Origin: SKPT01 sp040905445 | GTDB lineage: Bacteria; Planctomycetota; Phycisphaerae; Phycisphaerales; Phycisphaeraceae | Length of the DNA: 16,650 bases | Assembly (NCBI GenBank): GCA_040905445.1 | Contig: JBBDRN010000046.1 | Coordinates: 1 to 16,650, forward strand | Direction of reading: 5' to 3' | Part shown: positions 1 to 7,162 of the stretch, piece by piece | How positions within the stretch are numbered: position 1 is the first letter of the stretch | Layout: each line of letters starts with the position of its first letter | Made by a program: the position numbers and the translations under genes | Notes under the pieces: generated by a model | What the model was told of the DNA's origin: nothing | The model's input: only the letters and a program-made list of their open reading frames with translations | Database searches by the model: none

Positions 1-354
1 AGAAGAATGGGCCAACGTTCTCACCCTTGACACGCAACGGGTTTTCATAGAAGAGGCACAGAGACACAGAGGAAAAGACAGGAGAGAAGGGCCGAGGTGA
101 AGAACGAGTTGAACCGCGAAGGGGCGAAGCAAGCGAAGGGTTCTTGATCAGGCTCCGTCCGAAAACTTCGTATGGCGGGTGCCACTGGCGGCTTGTCCGC
201 CAGTGTGCGCACTGACGCCGGGGCACTGGTGGGCGAGCCACCAGTGCCACCCCTTTCCGGACGATACCGCTTAGGCTTCGTCCCGGATTCTTTGCTCGCG
301 CCTTCGCCTTCTTCGCTTCTTCGCGGTTATTCATGTATCGCAACCCGGACTCAC
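1..354. other. Intergenic region with repeats, no gene
   Basis: No convincing coding sequence lies here. The reading frame of the downstream channel stays open back to 172, but that part runs through a repeat also found at 2619-2742 and encodes no recognisable protein. The stretch holds a purine-rich segment near 51-110 with short words such as cacagagacacagagg, and from 111 to 327 the nested inverted repeat listed separately. A perfect TTGACA hexamer at 27-32 has no acceptable -10 box at 16-18 bases, so I do not call a promoter. Confidence 0.7.
111..327. repeat. Nested inverted repeat, copy A
   Basis: The outer arms are 113-139 and 301-327; the reverse complement of the right arm matches the left at 23 of 27 positions and both are built from cgaag-type words (accgcgaag, gcgaag). 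Between them lies a second inverted repeat with arms 179-205 and 224-250 (22 of 27 matching). Bases 174-210 are identical to 2644-2680 in copy B. A word resembling the end of the copy B element (ggctccgtccgaaa) is at 151-164, but the matching right end near 252-264 is degenerate, so copy A looks older or damaged. The right arm ends 27 bases before the ATG of the channel gene at 355. It could be a non-autonomous mobile element, a REP/BIME-like structure or a transcribed hairpin. Confidence 0.75.
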
Positions 355-1680
355 ATGACCCGTTTCGTCGCCATCCTGCTGCTCATGCTTCTCGCCGCGG
401 CGCCGCTGCGCGCCGATGCCGCCGCTGCGTCGCAGGCCGAGCCTGAGCCTGAGCGCGCCCTCGGCGCCGTCCAGCACGACGCCCGCCTGGCCAGCCTCGT
501 CGGGACGTGGCGCACCACCGTCGGCAGCGAGATCGTGCGCCTCACGTTCCACGACGACGGCCGCTTCAGCCTCGATGACCGCCAGGGCACGTTCCGCCTC
601 GAGCGCAACAACCTGCACGTCCACTTCGACGACACCGTCACGAGCTACCAGTTCAGCCTGCCCTCGGGCAACGAGCTGACGCTCACCGGCGGGGACCTCG
701 CAGACCCCGTGACCTTCACGCGCCAGCTCGACCGCGGTCGGGCGATCGCCCGGTTGTTCGACGTACCGCCCGAGATCCTGCGCGACCGGCTCTACCGTGT
801 GCTGTTCATCATCGTCGTCGTCCTGCTTGCGCGCCTCGGCATCGCGCTGGCGAAGCTCGTCAGCCGCCTCATCGTCACGGCGCAGCGCGGCCCGCTGCGA
901 TTCCTCTACCGCGGCGGACGCAACCGCGCCGGTACCATTCACGCGCTGGCGCTCAACCTCGTCAAGTACTTCGTCTACTTCACCGCCTTGGGCATGATCC
1001 TCTCCGAGCTGGGCATCCACTACGCGGCCTACCTCGCGTCGCTGTCGGTCATCGGCCTGGCGATCGGCTTCGGGTCGCAAGGCCTCGTGCAGGACATGGT
1101 CACCGGGTTCTTCATCATCTTCGAAGGCCAGTTCGACGTCGGCGACGTGGTCGAGATTTCCGGCCAGACCGGCGTCGTCACGGAGCTGGGCCTGCGCATG
1201 ACGCGCCTGCGCAACTACCTCGGGCAGGATGTCGTCATCCCCAACCGCAACATCGCGATGGTGGGCAACTACCGCCACCGGGCGCAGCTCGCGTGCGTGG
1301 AGGTGGCGATCGCGGACGCGGAGGCCGCGGAGCCCGCCAAGGCGCAGCTCGACACGCTCGCGCGCGAGCTGGCGAGGCAGTTTGACGGCGTGGTGCTCGG
1401 TGAGCCGCGCGTCGCCGGGCCGACGACGCTGGCGACGGGCGAGCAGTTCGTGCGCCTGGAGTTGCCGATCTGGCCGGGGCAGACGTGGCTGATCGACCAG
1501 CAGCTTCTGCCACGCCTGCGCGAGCTGTTCGCGCGGCAGGAGCTGAGCATCCCGGCGGATCGCGTGGCGGTGTTCTACCACGGCCGGGAACTCGCCCCCG
1601 TGACGCGATGGCGGCTGCCCCTGTCGCGCATCACGCATCCGGCCGAACCGACCGACCGCGTGAAGTCCGATATGCTGTAG
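355..1680 (+). CDS. MscS-family mechanosensitive channel with extra N-terminal periplasmic domain
   Basis: This 441-residue protein is a small-conductance mechanosensitive channel of the inner membrane, a family that releases solutes under hypo-osmotic stress. Residues 1-23 form a signal peptide (MTRFVAILLLMLLAAAP). Residues about 45-125 are a beta-rich segment (GTWR, FHDDGRFSLDD, GNELTLTGG) resembling lipocalin-like single-domain folds. Membrane helices lie near 147-169, 197-217 and 225-253, the last being the Gly/Ala-rich pore helix (SVIGLAIGFGSQGLVQD). The MscS beta domain follows with GDVVEISG, TGVVTELGLR and VIPNRNI near residues 263-300, then a cytoplasmic alpha/beta part to the end. 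I chose the ATG at 355 because it begins the signal peptide; the open frame upstream is repeat sequence. No strong ribosome binding site is visible. The downstream gene starts 74 bases after the stop, so co-transcription is possible. Family is secure; the N-terminal domain assignment is tentative. Confidence 0.92.
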   Translation: MTRFVAILLLMLLAAAPLRADAAAASQAEPEPERALGAVQHDARLASLVGTWRTTVGSEIVRLTFHDDGRFSLDDRQGTFRLERNNLHVHFDDTVTSYQFSLPSGNELTLTGGDLADPVTFTRQLDRGRAIARLFDVPPEILRDRLYRVLFIIVVVLLARLGIALAKLVSRLIVTAQRGPLRFLYRGGRNRAGTIHALALNLVKYFVYFTALGMILSELGIHYAAYLASLSVIGLAIGFGSQGLVQDMVTGFFIIFEGQFDVGDVVEISGQTGVVTELGLRMTRLRNYLGQDVVIPNRNIAMVGNYRHRAQLACVEVAIADAEAAEPAKAQLDTLARELARQFDGVVLGEPRVAGPTTLATGEQFVRLELPIWPGQTWLIDQQLLPRLRELFARQELSIPADRVAVFYHGRELAPVTRWRLPLSRITHPAEPTDRVKSDML

Positions 1681-1697
1681 GGTCCGCTGTGCGGACC
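1681..1697 (+). terminator. Perfect hairpin directly after the channel stop codon
   Basis: The stem ggtccgc/gcggacc (7 bp, loop tgt) starts on the base after the TAG stop at 1678-1680. No T-run follows, so it is not a standard rho-independent terminator; it may slow transcription or protect the 3' end of the message. Seen directly; function is inferred. Confidence 0.4.
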
Positions 1698-1720
1698 TCG
1701 CCGCTGCCCCGTGCGCGCCA

Positions 1721-1744
1721 TCCGAAACTCGAAATCCGAAATCT
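1721..1744. repeat. Short-word repeat (TCCGAAA type) before a start codon
   Basis: The stretch holds three closely spaced versions of one word: TCCGAAAC, TCGAAA and TCCGAAAT. It stands out from its GC-rich surroundings and ends 10 bases before the ATG at 1755. There is no Shine-Dalgarno site between it and the ATG. It may be a member of a dispersed intergenic word family or an unstructured leader. Confidence 0.5.
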
Positions 1745-1754
1745 CCACGCCCCC

Positions 1755-2531
1755 ATGCCTGACGCCGCCGACACCACCCCGCCCCGCGCCGTGACCCCGC
1801 CGGCCCCCCCTGCCGGCGACGCGCCTGCCTGGCGCACCACCCTCCGCCGGCTCGGGCCGGTCGGCGTGCTGGGCGTCATCTCGCTGACGCTCCCGCCGCT
1901 CGGCGGCTTTGTCCTGCTGCTCACCATGGCATGGGTCGGCCCGTTCCTCCACGACCTCCAGCTTCTCGGCACCGGGCTCTACGTCGTCGGCTTCATCGTC
2001 CTCGCCGGCCTCGCGCTGCTGCCCACCTACGCCCAGGCGCTGCTCGGCGGCTACGCCTTCGGCTTCGGCGTCGGCTTCCCCGCCGCGCTCGCCGGCTTCA
2101 TCGGCGCGTCGCTGCTCGCCTACGCGCTCGCCGGCCGCATCGCGGGCGAGCGCCTCATGAACATCATCCACGAAAAGCCCAAGTGGCAGGCCGTCCACCA
2201 CGAGCTGGTCGGCTCGGGTTTCTGGCGCACGCTCGCCATCGTCATCCTCATCCGCTTGCCGCCCAACTCCCCCTTCGCCGCGACCAACGTCGTGATGGCC
2301 TCCGCCAACGTCGCCTGGCTGCCGTACGCGCTGGGCACGGCCATGGGCATGGCCCCGCGCACCGGAGCGGCTGTGTTCCTCGCCGCCGCCGCGGGCTCCT
2401 TCGACGTCACGCAGCCGAGCTGGCTTCTGATCACCGGCGTCGCCGTCGCCATCGCCGTAGTGATCATCATCGGCCTGCTCGCGAACCGGGCGGTCAACCG
2501 GATCACGAACGGCGGCGGGAACGCCGGTTAG
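1755..2531 (+). CDS. TVP38/TMEM64 (DedA/VTT-domain) family membrane protein
   Basis: This is a 258-residue inner membrane protein of the SNARE-associated/VTT superfamily. Family members are linked to lipid scrambling or transport and membrane homeostasis, but the substrate cannot be read here. A proline-rich cytoplasmic leader (residues 1-27) precedes hydrophobic segments at about 34-62, 72-95, 97-128, 175-195, 201-215 and 224-243. The VTT core is visible as LPTYAQALLGGYAFGFGVGF (90-109), with the usual re-entrant Gly/Ala-rich loop, followed by GASLLAYALAGR, and later as IRLPPNSPF (166-174) before ALGTAMGMAPRTGA. The ATG at 1755 is the first that leaves a normal-length protein; extending upstream would overlap the channel gene and read through repeat-like sequence. 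It follows the MscS gene on the same strand. Family assignment is good; the function is unspecific. Confidence 0.85.
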   Translation: MPDAADTTPPRAVTPPAPPAGDAPAWRTTLRRLGPVGVLGVISLTLPPLGGFVLLLTMAWVGPFLHDLQLLGTGLYVVGFIVLAGLALLPTYAQALLGGYAFGFGVGFPAALAGFIGASLLAYALAGRIAGERLMNIIHEKPKWQAVHHELVGSGFWRTLAIVILIRLPPNSPFAATNVVMASANVAWLPYALGTAMGMAPRTGAAVFLAAAAGSFDVTQPSWLLITGVAVAIAVVIIIGLLANRAVNRITNGGGNAG

Positions 2532-2842
2532 CCACGAAGACGCGAAGGGGGCGAAGGAGGCACGAAGCAAGACAGGAAAGAGAGAGGGAGAGAGAAGAAT
2601 GTGAGCAGGCAGGGAGGTTAGGCTGTGTCCGAAGACGTCGTTCGGCGGGTGCCACTGGCGGCTTGTCCGCCAGTGTGCGCGCGTGGCGCCAAGGCACTGG
2701 TGGACAAGCCGCCAGTGGCACACCTTTTTCGGACAGAGCCTAATAAAAGTATCACCGTCGCCCGCCTCGGCCCTTGCGTCCTCACTTGCTGCCTTACCTG
2801 CCTTGCTTCGTGCCTCCGTCGTGCCCTTCGCGCCTTCGTGGC
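2531..2842. repeat. Nested inverted repeat, copy B (outer arms)
   Basis: Outer arms at 2531-2575 and 2798-2842 are reverse complements at about 40 of 45 positions and consist of cgaag/cacgaag words (for example gccacgaag at the left end and cttcgtggc at the right end). They enclose the 124-base TA-flanked palindrome at 2619-2742. The layout repeats that of copy A. The left arm begins on the last base of the TVP38 stop codon and the right arm ends 30 bases before the ATG of the acetyltransferase at 2873. The open frames through the region encode no recognisable protein. A transcript would be able to fold into one long interrupted hairpin. Confidence 0.8.
2619..2742. mobile_element. MITE-like palindromic element with 15-base terminal inverted repeats
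   Basis: The ends are taggctgtgtccgaa (2619-2633) and ttcggacagagccta (2728-2742), inverted copies matching at 14 of 15 positions and beginning and ending in TA. Inside are inverted arms 2649-2675 and 2695-2721 that match at 26 of 27. Each arm is itself a hairpin: the left has a perfect 9-bp stem (CACTGGCGG/CCGCCAGTG) with loop CTTGT. So the element can fold as two small hairpins or one long one. There is no room for a transposase; if mobile, it would be moved in trans. TA flanks would suit a mariner/IS630-type or TA-targeting IS5-type enzyme, but this is inference. Confidence 0.65.
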
Positions 2843-2872
2843 AACCCCGCCCCCGGCGTTTTCTGGAAGAAC

Positions 2873-3328
2873 ATGGACACCAAAATCGACATCCTCGGCA
2901 AGCAGGAGCTCAAGCTCGTCGCCGACCTGTACAACCAGGTCTTTCAACCTTCGCGCGACGAGGCCTTCTTCCAGCGCCGCCTGCTCGGGCGATACAACGA
3001 GCTCATCCTCACCGCCGCGATCGACGGCAACCCGGTCGGGTTCATGCTCGGCTTCGAGCTCAAGCCCAACACGTTCTTCGAGTGGTTGTACGGCGTCCTG
3101 CCCGACGCCCGCCGCGCCGGCGTCGCGTCGCAGCTCATGGATGCCGCCCACGCCTGGGCGCGCGACCACGGCTACGAGATCTCGCGCATGGAATGCCTCA
3201 ACCCGCATCGCACGATGCTGCACCTGGCGATCAGCCGCGGCTTCGACGTCATGGGCGTTCGCTGGGATCCGGACCGGCACGCCAACCTGGTGATCTTCGA
3301 GAAGGAACTGGGCGAGAGCGAGGCGTGA
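2873..3328 (+). CDS. GNAT-family N-acetyltransferase
   Basis: This 151-residue cytoplasmic protein has the length and layout of a GCN5-related N-acetyltransferase, an enzyme family that transfers acetyl from acetyl-CoA to an amine. The N-terminal helices (residues 10-40) precede the beta strands with ILTAAIDGNPVGFMLGFE (45-62). Motif A, which binds the CoA pyrophosphate, is RRAGVASQLMDAA (80-92). The C-terminal part has NPHRTMLHLAISRGFDVMG (110-128), the usual 'A...Y...GF' region, although the tyrosine often found there is replaced by leucine. The ATG at 2873 is preceded by GGAAGA about 3 bases upstream, and an upstream extension to 2774 would run into the outer repeat arm. The substrate (small molecule, protein or antibiotic) cannot be told. 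It lies alone between copy B of the repeat and the porin gene. Confidence 0.85.
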   Translation: MDTKIDILGKQELKLVADLYNQVFQPSRDEAFFQRRLLGRYNELILTAAIDGNPVGFMLGFELKPNTFFEWLYGVLPDARRAGVASQLMDAAHAWARDHGYEISRMECLNPHRTMLHLAISRGFDVMGVRWDPDRHANLVIFEKELGESEA

Positions 3329-3504
3329 CGGGGGCAGCGCGGCGGCAAGGCGGGAAGGGCCGTACGCGTGCAACTCCTTTATCTGGAAGACGTTCTCGCT
3401 CGCGTGGGCGCGATGGCGCGTTGGCGGGGCCGGTAAAAGTTGCAGGGCGGCGGATACGGTGGCCGATCGAGGTTCCATTCACTTGGACCCCAAGGAGCCA
3501 CCCG

Positions 3505-4770
3505 ATGACGAGCCACAGAGAACGATGCATCGCCGCGCTGGTTGCCGGCGCGATGGGTTTGGGCGGCGCGATGGCGTGGGCCGATGAAGCCGTCGCCCCC
3601 ACGGACGCCGCCGCCCCTGCCGAGCCTTCCGCGCCGGCCGATCCGCCTGCTCAGACGATGACCGTCACGCAGGTGGGGCTGGTCGGGAGCTATGAGGATG
3701 GCCGCTTCTCGATCGCGAGCGACGACGGCCACTTCTCGTTCAGTCCGCGCCTGCTCCTGCAGATGCGTTACGCGTGGAGCTACCGCGACGGCGGCGTCGG
3801 CGGCGTGTCGAGCCAGAGCCGGTCGCGCGACGGCACGGAGATCACCCGCCTGCGCGTCGGCGCGGACGGGCACGTCTTCACACCGGAGCTGACGTACAAC
3901 GTGCTGTTCGCCTCCGGCCCGCCGTTCGCGATCGGCAGCGCCATGCGGGTGCTTGATGCCTACGTGACGTGGGCGGTGGAGGAGCCCTGGTCGGTGCGGG
4001 CCGGGCAGTTCCGCGACCCGCTCTTTCGCGAGTTTGATATCGGCGCCGGCCAGCAACTGGCCGTCGCCCGCTCGCTGGCGGACAACCTCATCGGCGGCAG
4101 CTCGATCGGACGCGTCCAGGGCGCGGCGGTGATCTACGACGACGGCGGGCCGTGGCGCGGCATCGTGGCCCTGCACCAGGGCACGGGCAGCGCGAACAGC
4201 GCGTTCAGCGCCCCGCGCGGGGGCCTCGGGCCCTCGGGCCGCGTCGAGTACATGTTCGCCGGCGATGACTGGCGCGCCTACCGCACGTTCCGCGCCCGCG
4301 ACGACCAGGAACTGACGATCGTCGGCGGCGGGGCGGCCTTGAGCCGGTTCACCAACGCCGACCTCCTGCACCACACCATCGACGTGCAGTGGAACAACCC
4401 CGCCGACATCGCCGGCCTGGCGGTGTTCGCCGCCCTGCTCGGCCGTTACGACGAGCTGGACGGCGCCAGCAACCAGTACCACTTCGCCCTCGTCGGCCAG
4501 GGCGGGTACCGGCTCGACGAGCGGTGGGACGTCTTCGGACGCTACAGCCTCGTCAACATGGACAGCGACCTGAGCCTCCCCGCCGACACCGTCCACGAGC
4601 TGACCATCGGCGGCAACTACTACTTCGCCGGCGAGCATGGAAAGGTCACTGCCGACCTGAACTGGCTGCCGCGCGGCTCGGCGGCCGCTCATCCGGCCAA
4701 GAACATCCTCGCGCAGTCCTCGAGCGACGACCAGCTCGTCCTGCGCGTGCAGTTGCAGTTGATGCACTGA
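3505..4770 (+). CDS. Outer membrane porin, phosphate-selective porin O/P type
   Basis: The 421-residue product has a signal peptide (residues 1-26, cleavage near AWA-DE), then a Pro/Ala-rich linker (30-50), then a long series of short amphipathic strands ending in LRVQLQLMH, as expected for an outer membrane beta barrel. FSFSPRLLLQMRYAWSY (77-93), DAYVTWAVEEPWSVRAGQFRDPL (151-173, split strands) and the aromatic-rich later strands resemble the phosphate-selective porin O/P (OprO/OprP-like) family. Planctomycetes often carry such porins with anion or general solute roles; phosphate specificity is not shown here. The ATG at 3505 has a good ribosome binding site, AAGGAG at 3492-3497. The frame is open far upstream, but that part lies in the acetyltransferase gene and repeats. 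The small lipoprotein follows 75 bases downstream. Confidence 0.82.
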   Translation: MTSHRERCIAALVAGAMGLGGAMAWADEAVAPTDAAAPAEPSAPADPPAQTMTVTQVGLVGSYEDGRFSIASDDGHFSFSPRLLLQMRYAWSYRDGGVGGVSSQSRSRDGTEITRLRVGADGHVFTPELTYNVLFASGPPFAIGSAMRVLDAYVTWAVEEPWSVRAGQFRDPLFREFDIGAGQQLAVARSLADNLIGGSSIGRVQGAAVIYDDGGPWRGIVALHQGTGSANSAFSAPRGGLGPSGRVEYMFAGDDWRAYRTFRARDDQELTIVGGGAALSRFTNADLLHHTIDVQWNNPADIAGLAVFAALLGRYDELDGASNQYHFALVGQGGYRLDERWDVFGRYSLVNMDSDLSLPADTVHELTIGGNYYFAGEHGKVTADLNWLPRGSAAAHPAKNILAQSSSDDQLVLRVQLQLMH

Positions 4771-4845
4771 CCAGCAACCGCCGCCTCGGGCGCGCAATCG
4801 TTCCGCGCCGCGTCGGCGGGGCCTTCCTCATTCAAGGAGAATGCC

Positions 4846-4935
4846 GTGACACACAGGATCCTCTCGCTGCTGCTGACGCTCGCCCTGCTGGTGCTGATGA
4901 CCGGCTGCCATCCGTCCGAGGCGTTCTGGCACTGA
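4846..4935 (+). CDS. Very small lipoprotein (29 residues)
   Basis: A GTG codon at 4846 has a strong ribosome binding site, AAGGAG at 4834-4839, six bases upstream. The 29 codons give a textbook lipoprotein signal: MTHR, a hydrophobic stretch of leucines (residues 5-18), then the lipobox MTGC with Cys21. The predicted mature product is only nine residues, CHPSEAFWH, carrying a lipid on the cysteine. The nearby ATG at 4841 is out of use because it meets a stop after two codons. The gene follows the porin by 75 bases and is followed by a clear terminator at 4959-4993, so it is probably the last gene of that transcript. Small lipoproteins of this size (for example entericidin-like ones) are often missed by gene callers. 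I recognise no family. Ribosome site, signal and terminator together make it credible. Confidence 0.7.
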   Translation: MTHRILSLLLTLALLVLMTGCHPSEAFWH

Positions 4936-4958
4936 TCCCAACCGATCGCATCACCCCC

Positions 4959-4993
4959 ACGCGCCCGCAGGCCTCGCCCGCGGGTGCGTTTTT
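4959..4993 (+). terminator. Rho-independent terminator after the lipoprotein gene
   Basis: The stem ACGCGCCCGC (4959-4968) pairs with GCGGGTGCGT (4980-4989) over ten pairs with one G-U, loop of 11, followed by five T residues (4989-4993). It sits 24 bases after the lipoprotein stop and ends the plus-strand block; the convergent lyase gene ends at 5033. On the minus strand there is no T-run, so it works mainly for the plus strand. Confidence 0.8.
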
Positions 4994-5032
4994 GCGCCCC
5001 CCCGGCTCGACCACGACGCCCGGCTCGCTCGC

Positions 5033-7147
5033 TCAACGCCGCATCCGCACCGCGAGCGATTGCCCCGCATGCGGACCGCCCGGCAGCGCGACGTCGTGCG
5101 CCTCGTCGTCGACCGTCAGCCGCAACGTGCCTGCCTGGCCCTGCATGTCGGCCACGTGCAGGTTCGTCACGCCGTCGGCCGCGTCGGTGAACGTCAGCGC
5201 GCTGGCACGATCGACCGCGACGGTGCGACCGCTCGGCAGCGTTACCTGCCCCGCTTCGTAGAAAACGGCCGCGACGCGCCGGGTCCCGGGAAAATAGACC
5301 GCCTGACGCGCCGGCTCGTTGACGAGCACGGCCGGCGATGCGTCGTCGGCGGCGGCGGGCGCGGCCTCGGGCGCTGCGACACCCGGCATGATCGTGTAGG
5401 CGTAGGTCGCGTCGACGATCGAGGGGCCGTGGTCGATCGAGGCGGTGAACATCTCGATCTCCACGGACGTGTCGTCACCCTGACGGTTGATCCGCTGCCA
5501 ACTGCCTCGCTGCACGTCGTTGGTCACGCGCAGCGCCGCCGGCTGGAGCAGGATGTAGGCGACGCCGTCATGCCAGAGCCACGCCGGCCGATCGAGCCGG
5601 TGTTCGCCGGCGGGCAGCGGTCGCGCCTCGCCGTCGACCTCGGCGACGACGGGCCCGTTGAGCCGGCACTGGTTCAGCGTCGTGAGGACGTCGGCGTCCG
5701 CGGTGAGGCCGGCGCCGAGCGCGACGATCGCGTCGTCGTCGAAGAACCAGGCCTTGCGGGCCCGCAGGGAGGCGGTCTCGTGCTCGTGGGCCATCTCGAA
5801 CGCGACCGCGCCGCCGCGACCATCCTCCACGCCGCCGGCCAGCGGCGATCGCTGCGGGAAGGCGCGCCGGGCCGGGTCGGCGAATGTCGTCGTGCCCGGG
5901 ACGCGCTGCCAGTTCCACGCGGGCATGACGTTGAGGTACTCGTCGCCGCGAACGAGCAGGTAGTGAGCCCCGGCGTTCAGGTACTCGCCGAGCAGGTTCT
6001 CGCTGTTGATCTGCTCGGTGTGGTGCGTGCGGTCGGAGACGGTCTTGACGAAAAAGGACGCGGCCGCGCGGTGCCACGTGGCGAAGTCGCTGCGCCAGTG
6101 GTAGCGCATCCCGGTCACGGGCGGCCCCGCCGCGGGCGCGCCGGCCGCGACGTGAGCCGCCAGGGCGTCCAGCTCGTCGCGGCGTGCCTCGTGCAGGCGC
6201 GACAAGCGCTGGGCCACGCTGGCCAGGCCCCGGACACGCAGCGCGTCGCCGCGCGTCGCCGCACGGTCGAGCGTCGCGGGCACGGTGTGGCCCCCGCGCT
6301 GCATCCATCGGCTGCCGTCGAGCACGGCGCCGGCCAGGATCGCGAGGGTCGCGTCGGCAAACGCGAAGCGCGTGTCGTGGAGCACGGCGGCGAGCGCGGT
6401 GGCCGAATCGAGCATGGACGCGCCGTAGTGAAACTGCTGCAACCGCGGGCCGTGCTGATAGAAGCTGTGGTCGACCTGGATGCCCTGGGCCGCGCCGACG
6501 GCGATCTCATCGACCGCGCGGCGCACGGCGAGCTCGACGGTCGGCAGGTCGTTGGCGAAGGTGCCAAGCTGCACGTGCAGCTCGGCGGCCCAGAGCAGGT
6601 TGGCCCCGCTGCCACGCAGCTCGGAGCGGCCGATGATCGCCAGCATGCCCTCGCGCTGCGGCCCGTCGAGCCAGGGCTCGACCAGCGGGTAGAGCTGGCA
6701 GGCGATGCGAGGCACGCCGATCTCGTTCCACCACCAGTTCGGCGCGTCGGGTCGCTCGGCAATCCAGACATCGAGCACGCCCAGCATCGCGTCGCGGTAG
6801 CGCTCGCGGTCGGCGCCGGCGGCGGCCGGGTGATGGGCCGCCTGGGCCAGGAGCAGCGCCCGTCGCATGGCCCCGGCGGTGTCCCACCGCGCCGATCGAT
6901 CGTCTTGGAAGGGGACGTCGGTGAACCAGCCGTCTTCGCGGCGAAGCGCCAGCACGCGGTTCGCTTCCGCCAAGTCGACGCGCCGGGCGGTCGCGAGCTC
7001 GCGGGCGCGAAAACGGTCGAACAACACCGCCAGTTCGTCATGTCGCTGCACGGTTACGTCCCCCTGTTCGGTGATGGCGGGATTCGCACCGAGCCCCGCC
7101 AGGTCCCCGCCTGCCAGCAGCGCCGTCGCGAGGACCAGGCGCTGCAT
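5033..7147 (-). CDS. Polysaccharide lyase family 8 (chondroitin/hyaluronate/xanthan lyase type)
   Basis: The product (about 704 residues) resembles family 8 lyases, which cut uronic-acid polysaccharides by beta-elimination and leave unsaturated uronate ends. It has a signal peptide at MQRLVLATALLAGG. The N-terminal alpha/alpha toroid carries NWWWNEIG (137-144), GSGANLLW (179-186, with the family's catalytic-type Asn) and DHSFYQHGP (226-234) followed by HYG, giving the His and Tyr of the active site; the Arg and Glu regions are likely TRGDALR (298-304) and NSENLLGEY (381-389). The central beta-sandwich includes LNVMPAWNWQRVPGTTT, and a small C-terminal beta domain ends the protein. Length fits chondroitin AC lyases. 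The start is uncertain: ATG codons at 7165, 7162 and 7147 and GTG at 7177 are in frame with no ribosome site; 7147 gives the best signal peptide. The exact substrate cannot be read. Confidence 0.88.
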   Translation of the reverse strand: MQRLVLATALLAGGDLAGLGANPAITEQGDVTVQRHDELAVLFDRFRARELATARRVDLAEANRVLALRREDGWFTDVPFQDDRSARWDTAGAMRRALLLAQAAHHPAAAGADRERYRDAMLGVLDVWIAERPDAPNWWWNEIGVPRIACQLYPLVEPWLDGPQREGMLAIIGRSELRGSGANLLWAAELHVQLGTFANDLPTVELAVRRAVDEIAVGAAQGIQVDHSFYQHGPRLQQFHYGASMLDSATALAAVLHDTRFAFADATLAILAGAVLDGSRWMQRGGHTVPATLDRAATRGDALRVRGLASVAQRLSRLHEARRDELDALAAHVAAGAPAAGPPVTGMRYHWRSDFATWHRAAASFFVKTVSDRTHHTEQINSENLLGEYLNAGAHYLLVRGDEYLNVMPAWNWQRVPGTTTFADPARRAFPQRSPLAGGVEDGRGGAVAFEMAHEHETASLRARKAWFFDDDAIVALGAGLTADADVLTTLNQCRLNGPVVAEVDGEARPLPAGEHRLDRPAWLWHDGVAYILLQPAALRVTNDVQRGSWQRINRQGDDTSVEIEMFTASIDHGPSIVDATYAYTIMPGVAAPEAAPAAADDASPAVLVNEPARQAVYFPGTRRVAAVFYEAGQVTLPSGRTVAVDRASALTFTDAADGVTNLHVADMQGQAGTLRLTVDDEAHDVALPGGPHAGQSLAVRMRR

Positions 7148-7162
7148 CAATAGAACATCCAT

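Noticed and set aside
27..54. Perfect TTGACA at 27-32 as a promoter
   Set aside because: No -10 like hexamer at 16-18 bases; the next candidate (tagaag) is poor and at 15.
172..354. N-terminal extension of the MscS gene
   Set aside because: It translates repeat copy A; the signal peptide begins at the ATG at 355.
331..1638. Long minus-strand open frame opposite the MscS gene
   Set aside because: The product is rich in Arg, Ala, Glu and Asp without motifs, as expected opposite a GC-rich gene; the plus strand has a clear channel protein.
2683..3504. N-terminal extension of the porin reading frame (274 codons)
   Set aside because: It overlaps the acetyltransferase and repeat copy B in another frame. 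The ATG at 3505 has AAGGAG and a signal peptide.
5060..7153. 697-codon plus-strand open frame opposite the lyase
   Set aside because: It is almost the full mirror of the PL8 gene, with no domain signals; the minus strand has signal peptide and catalytic motifs.
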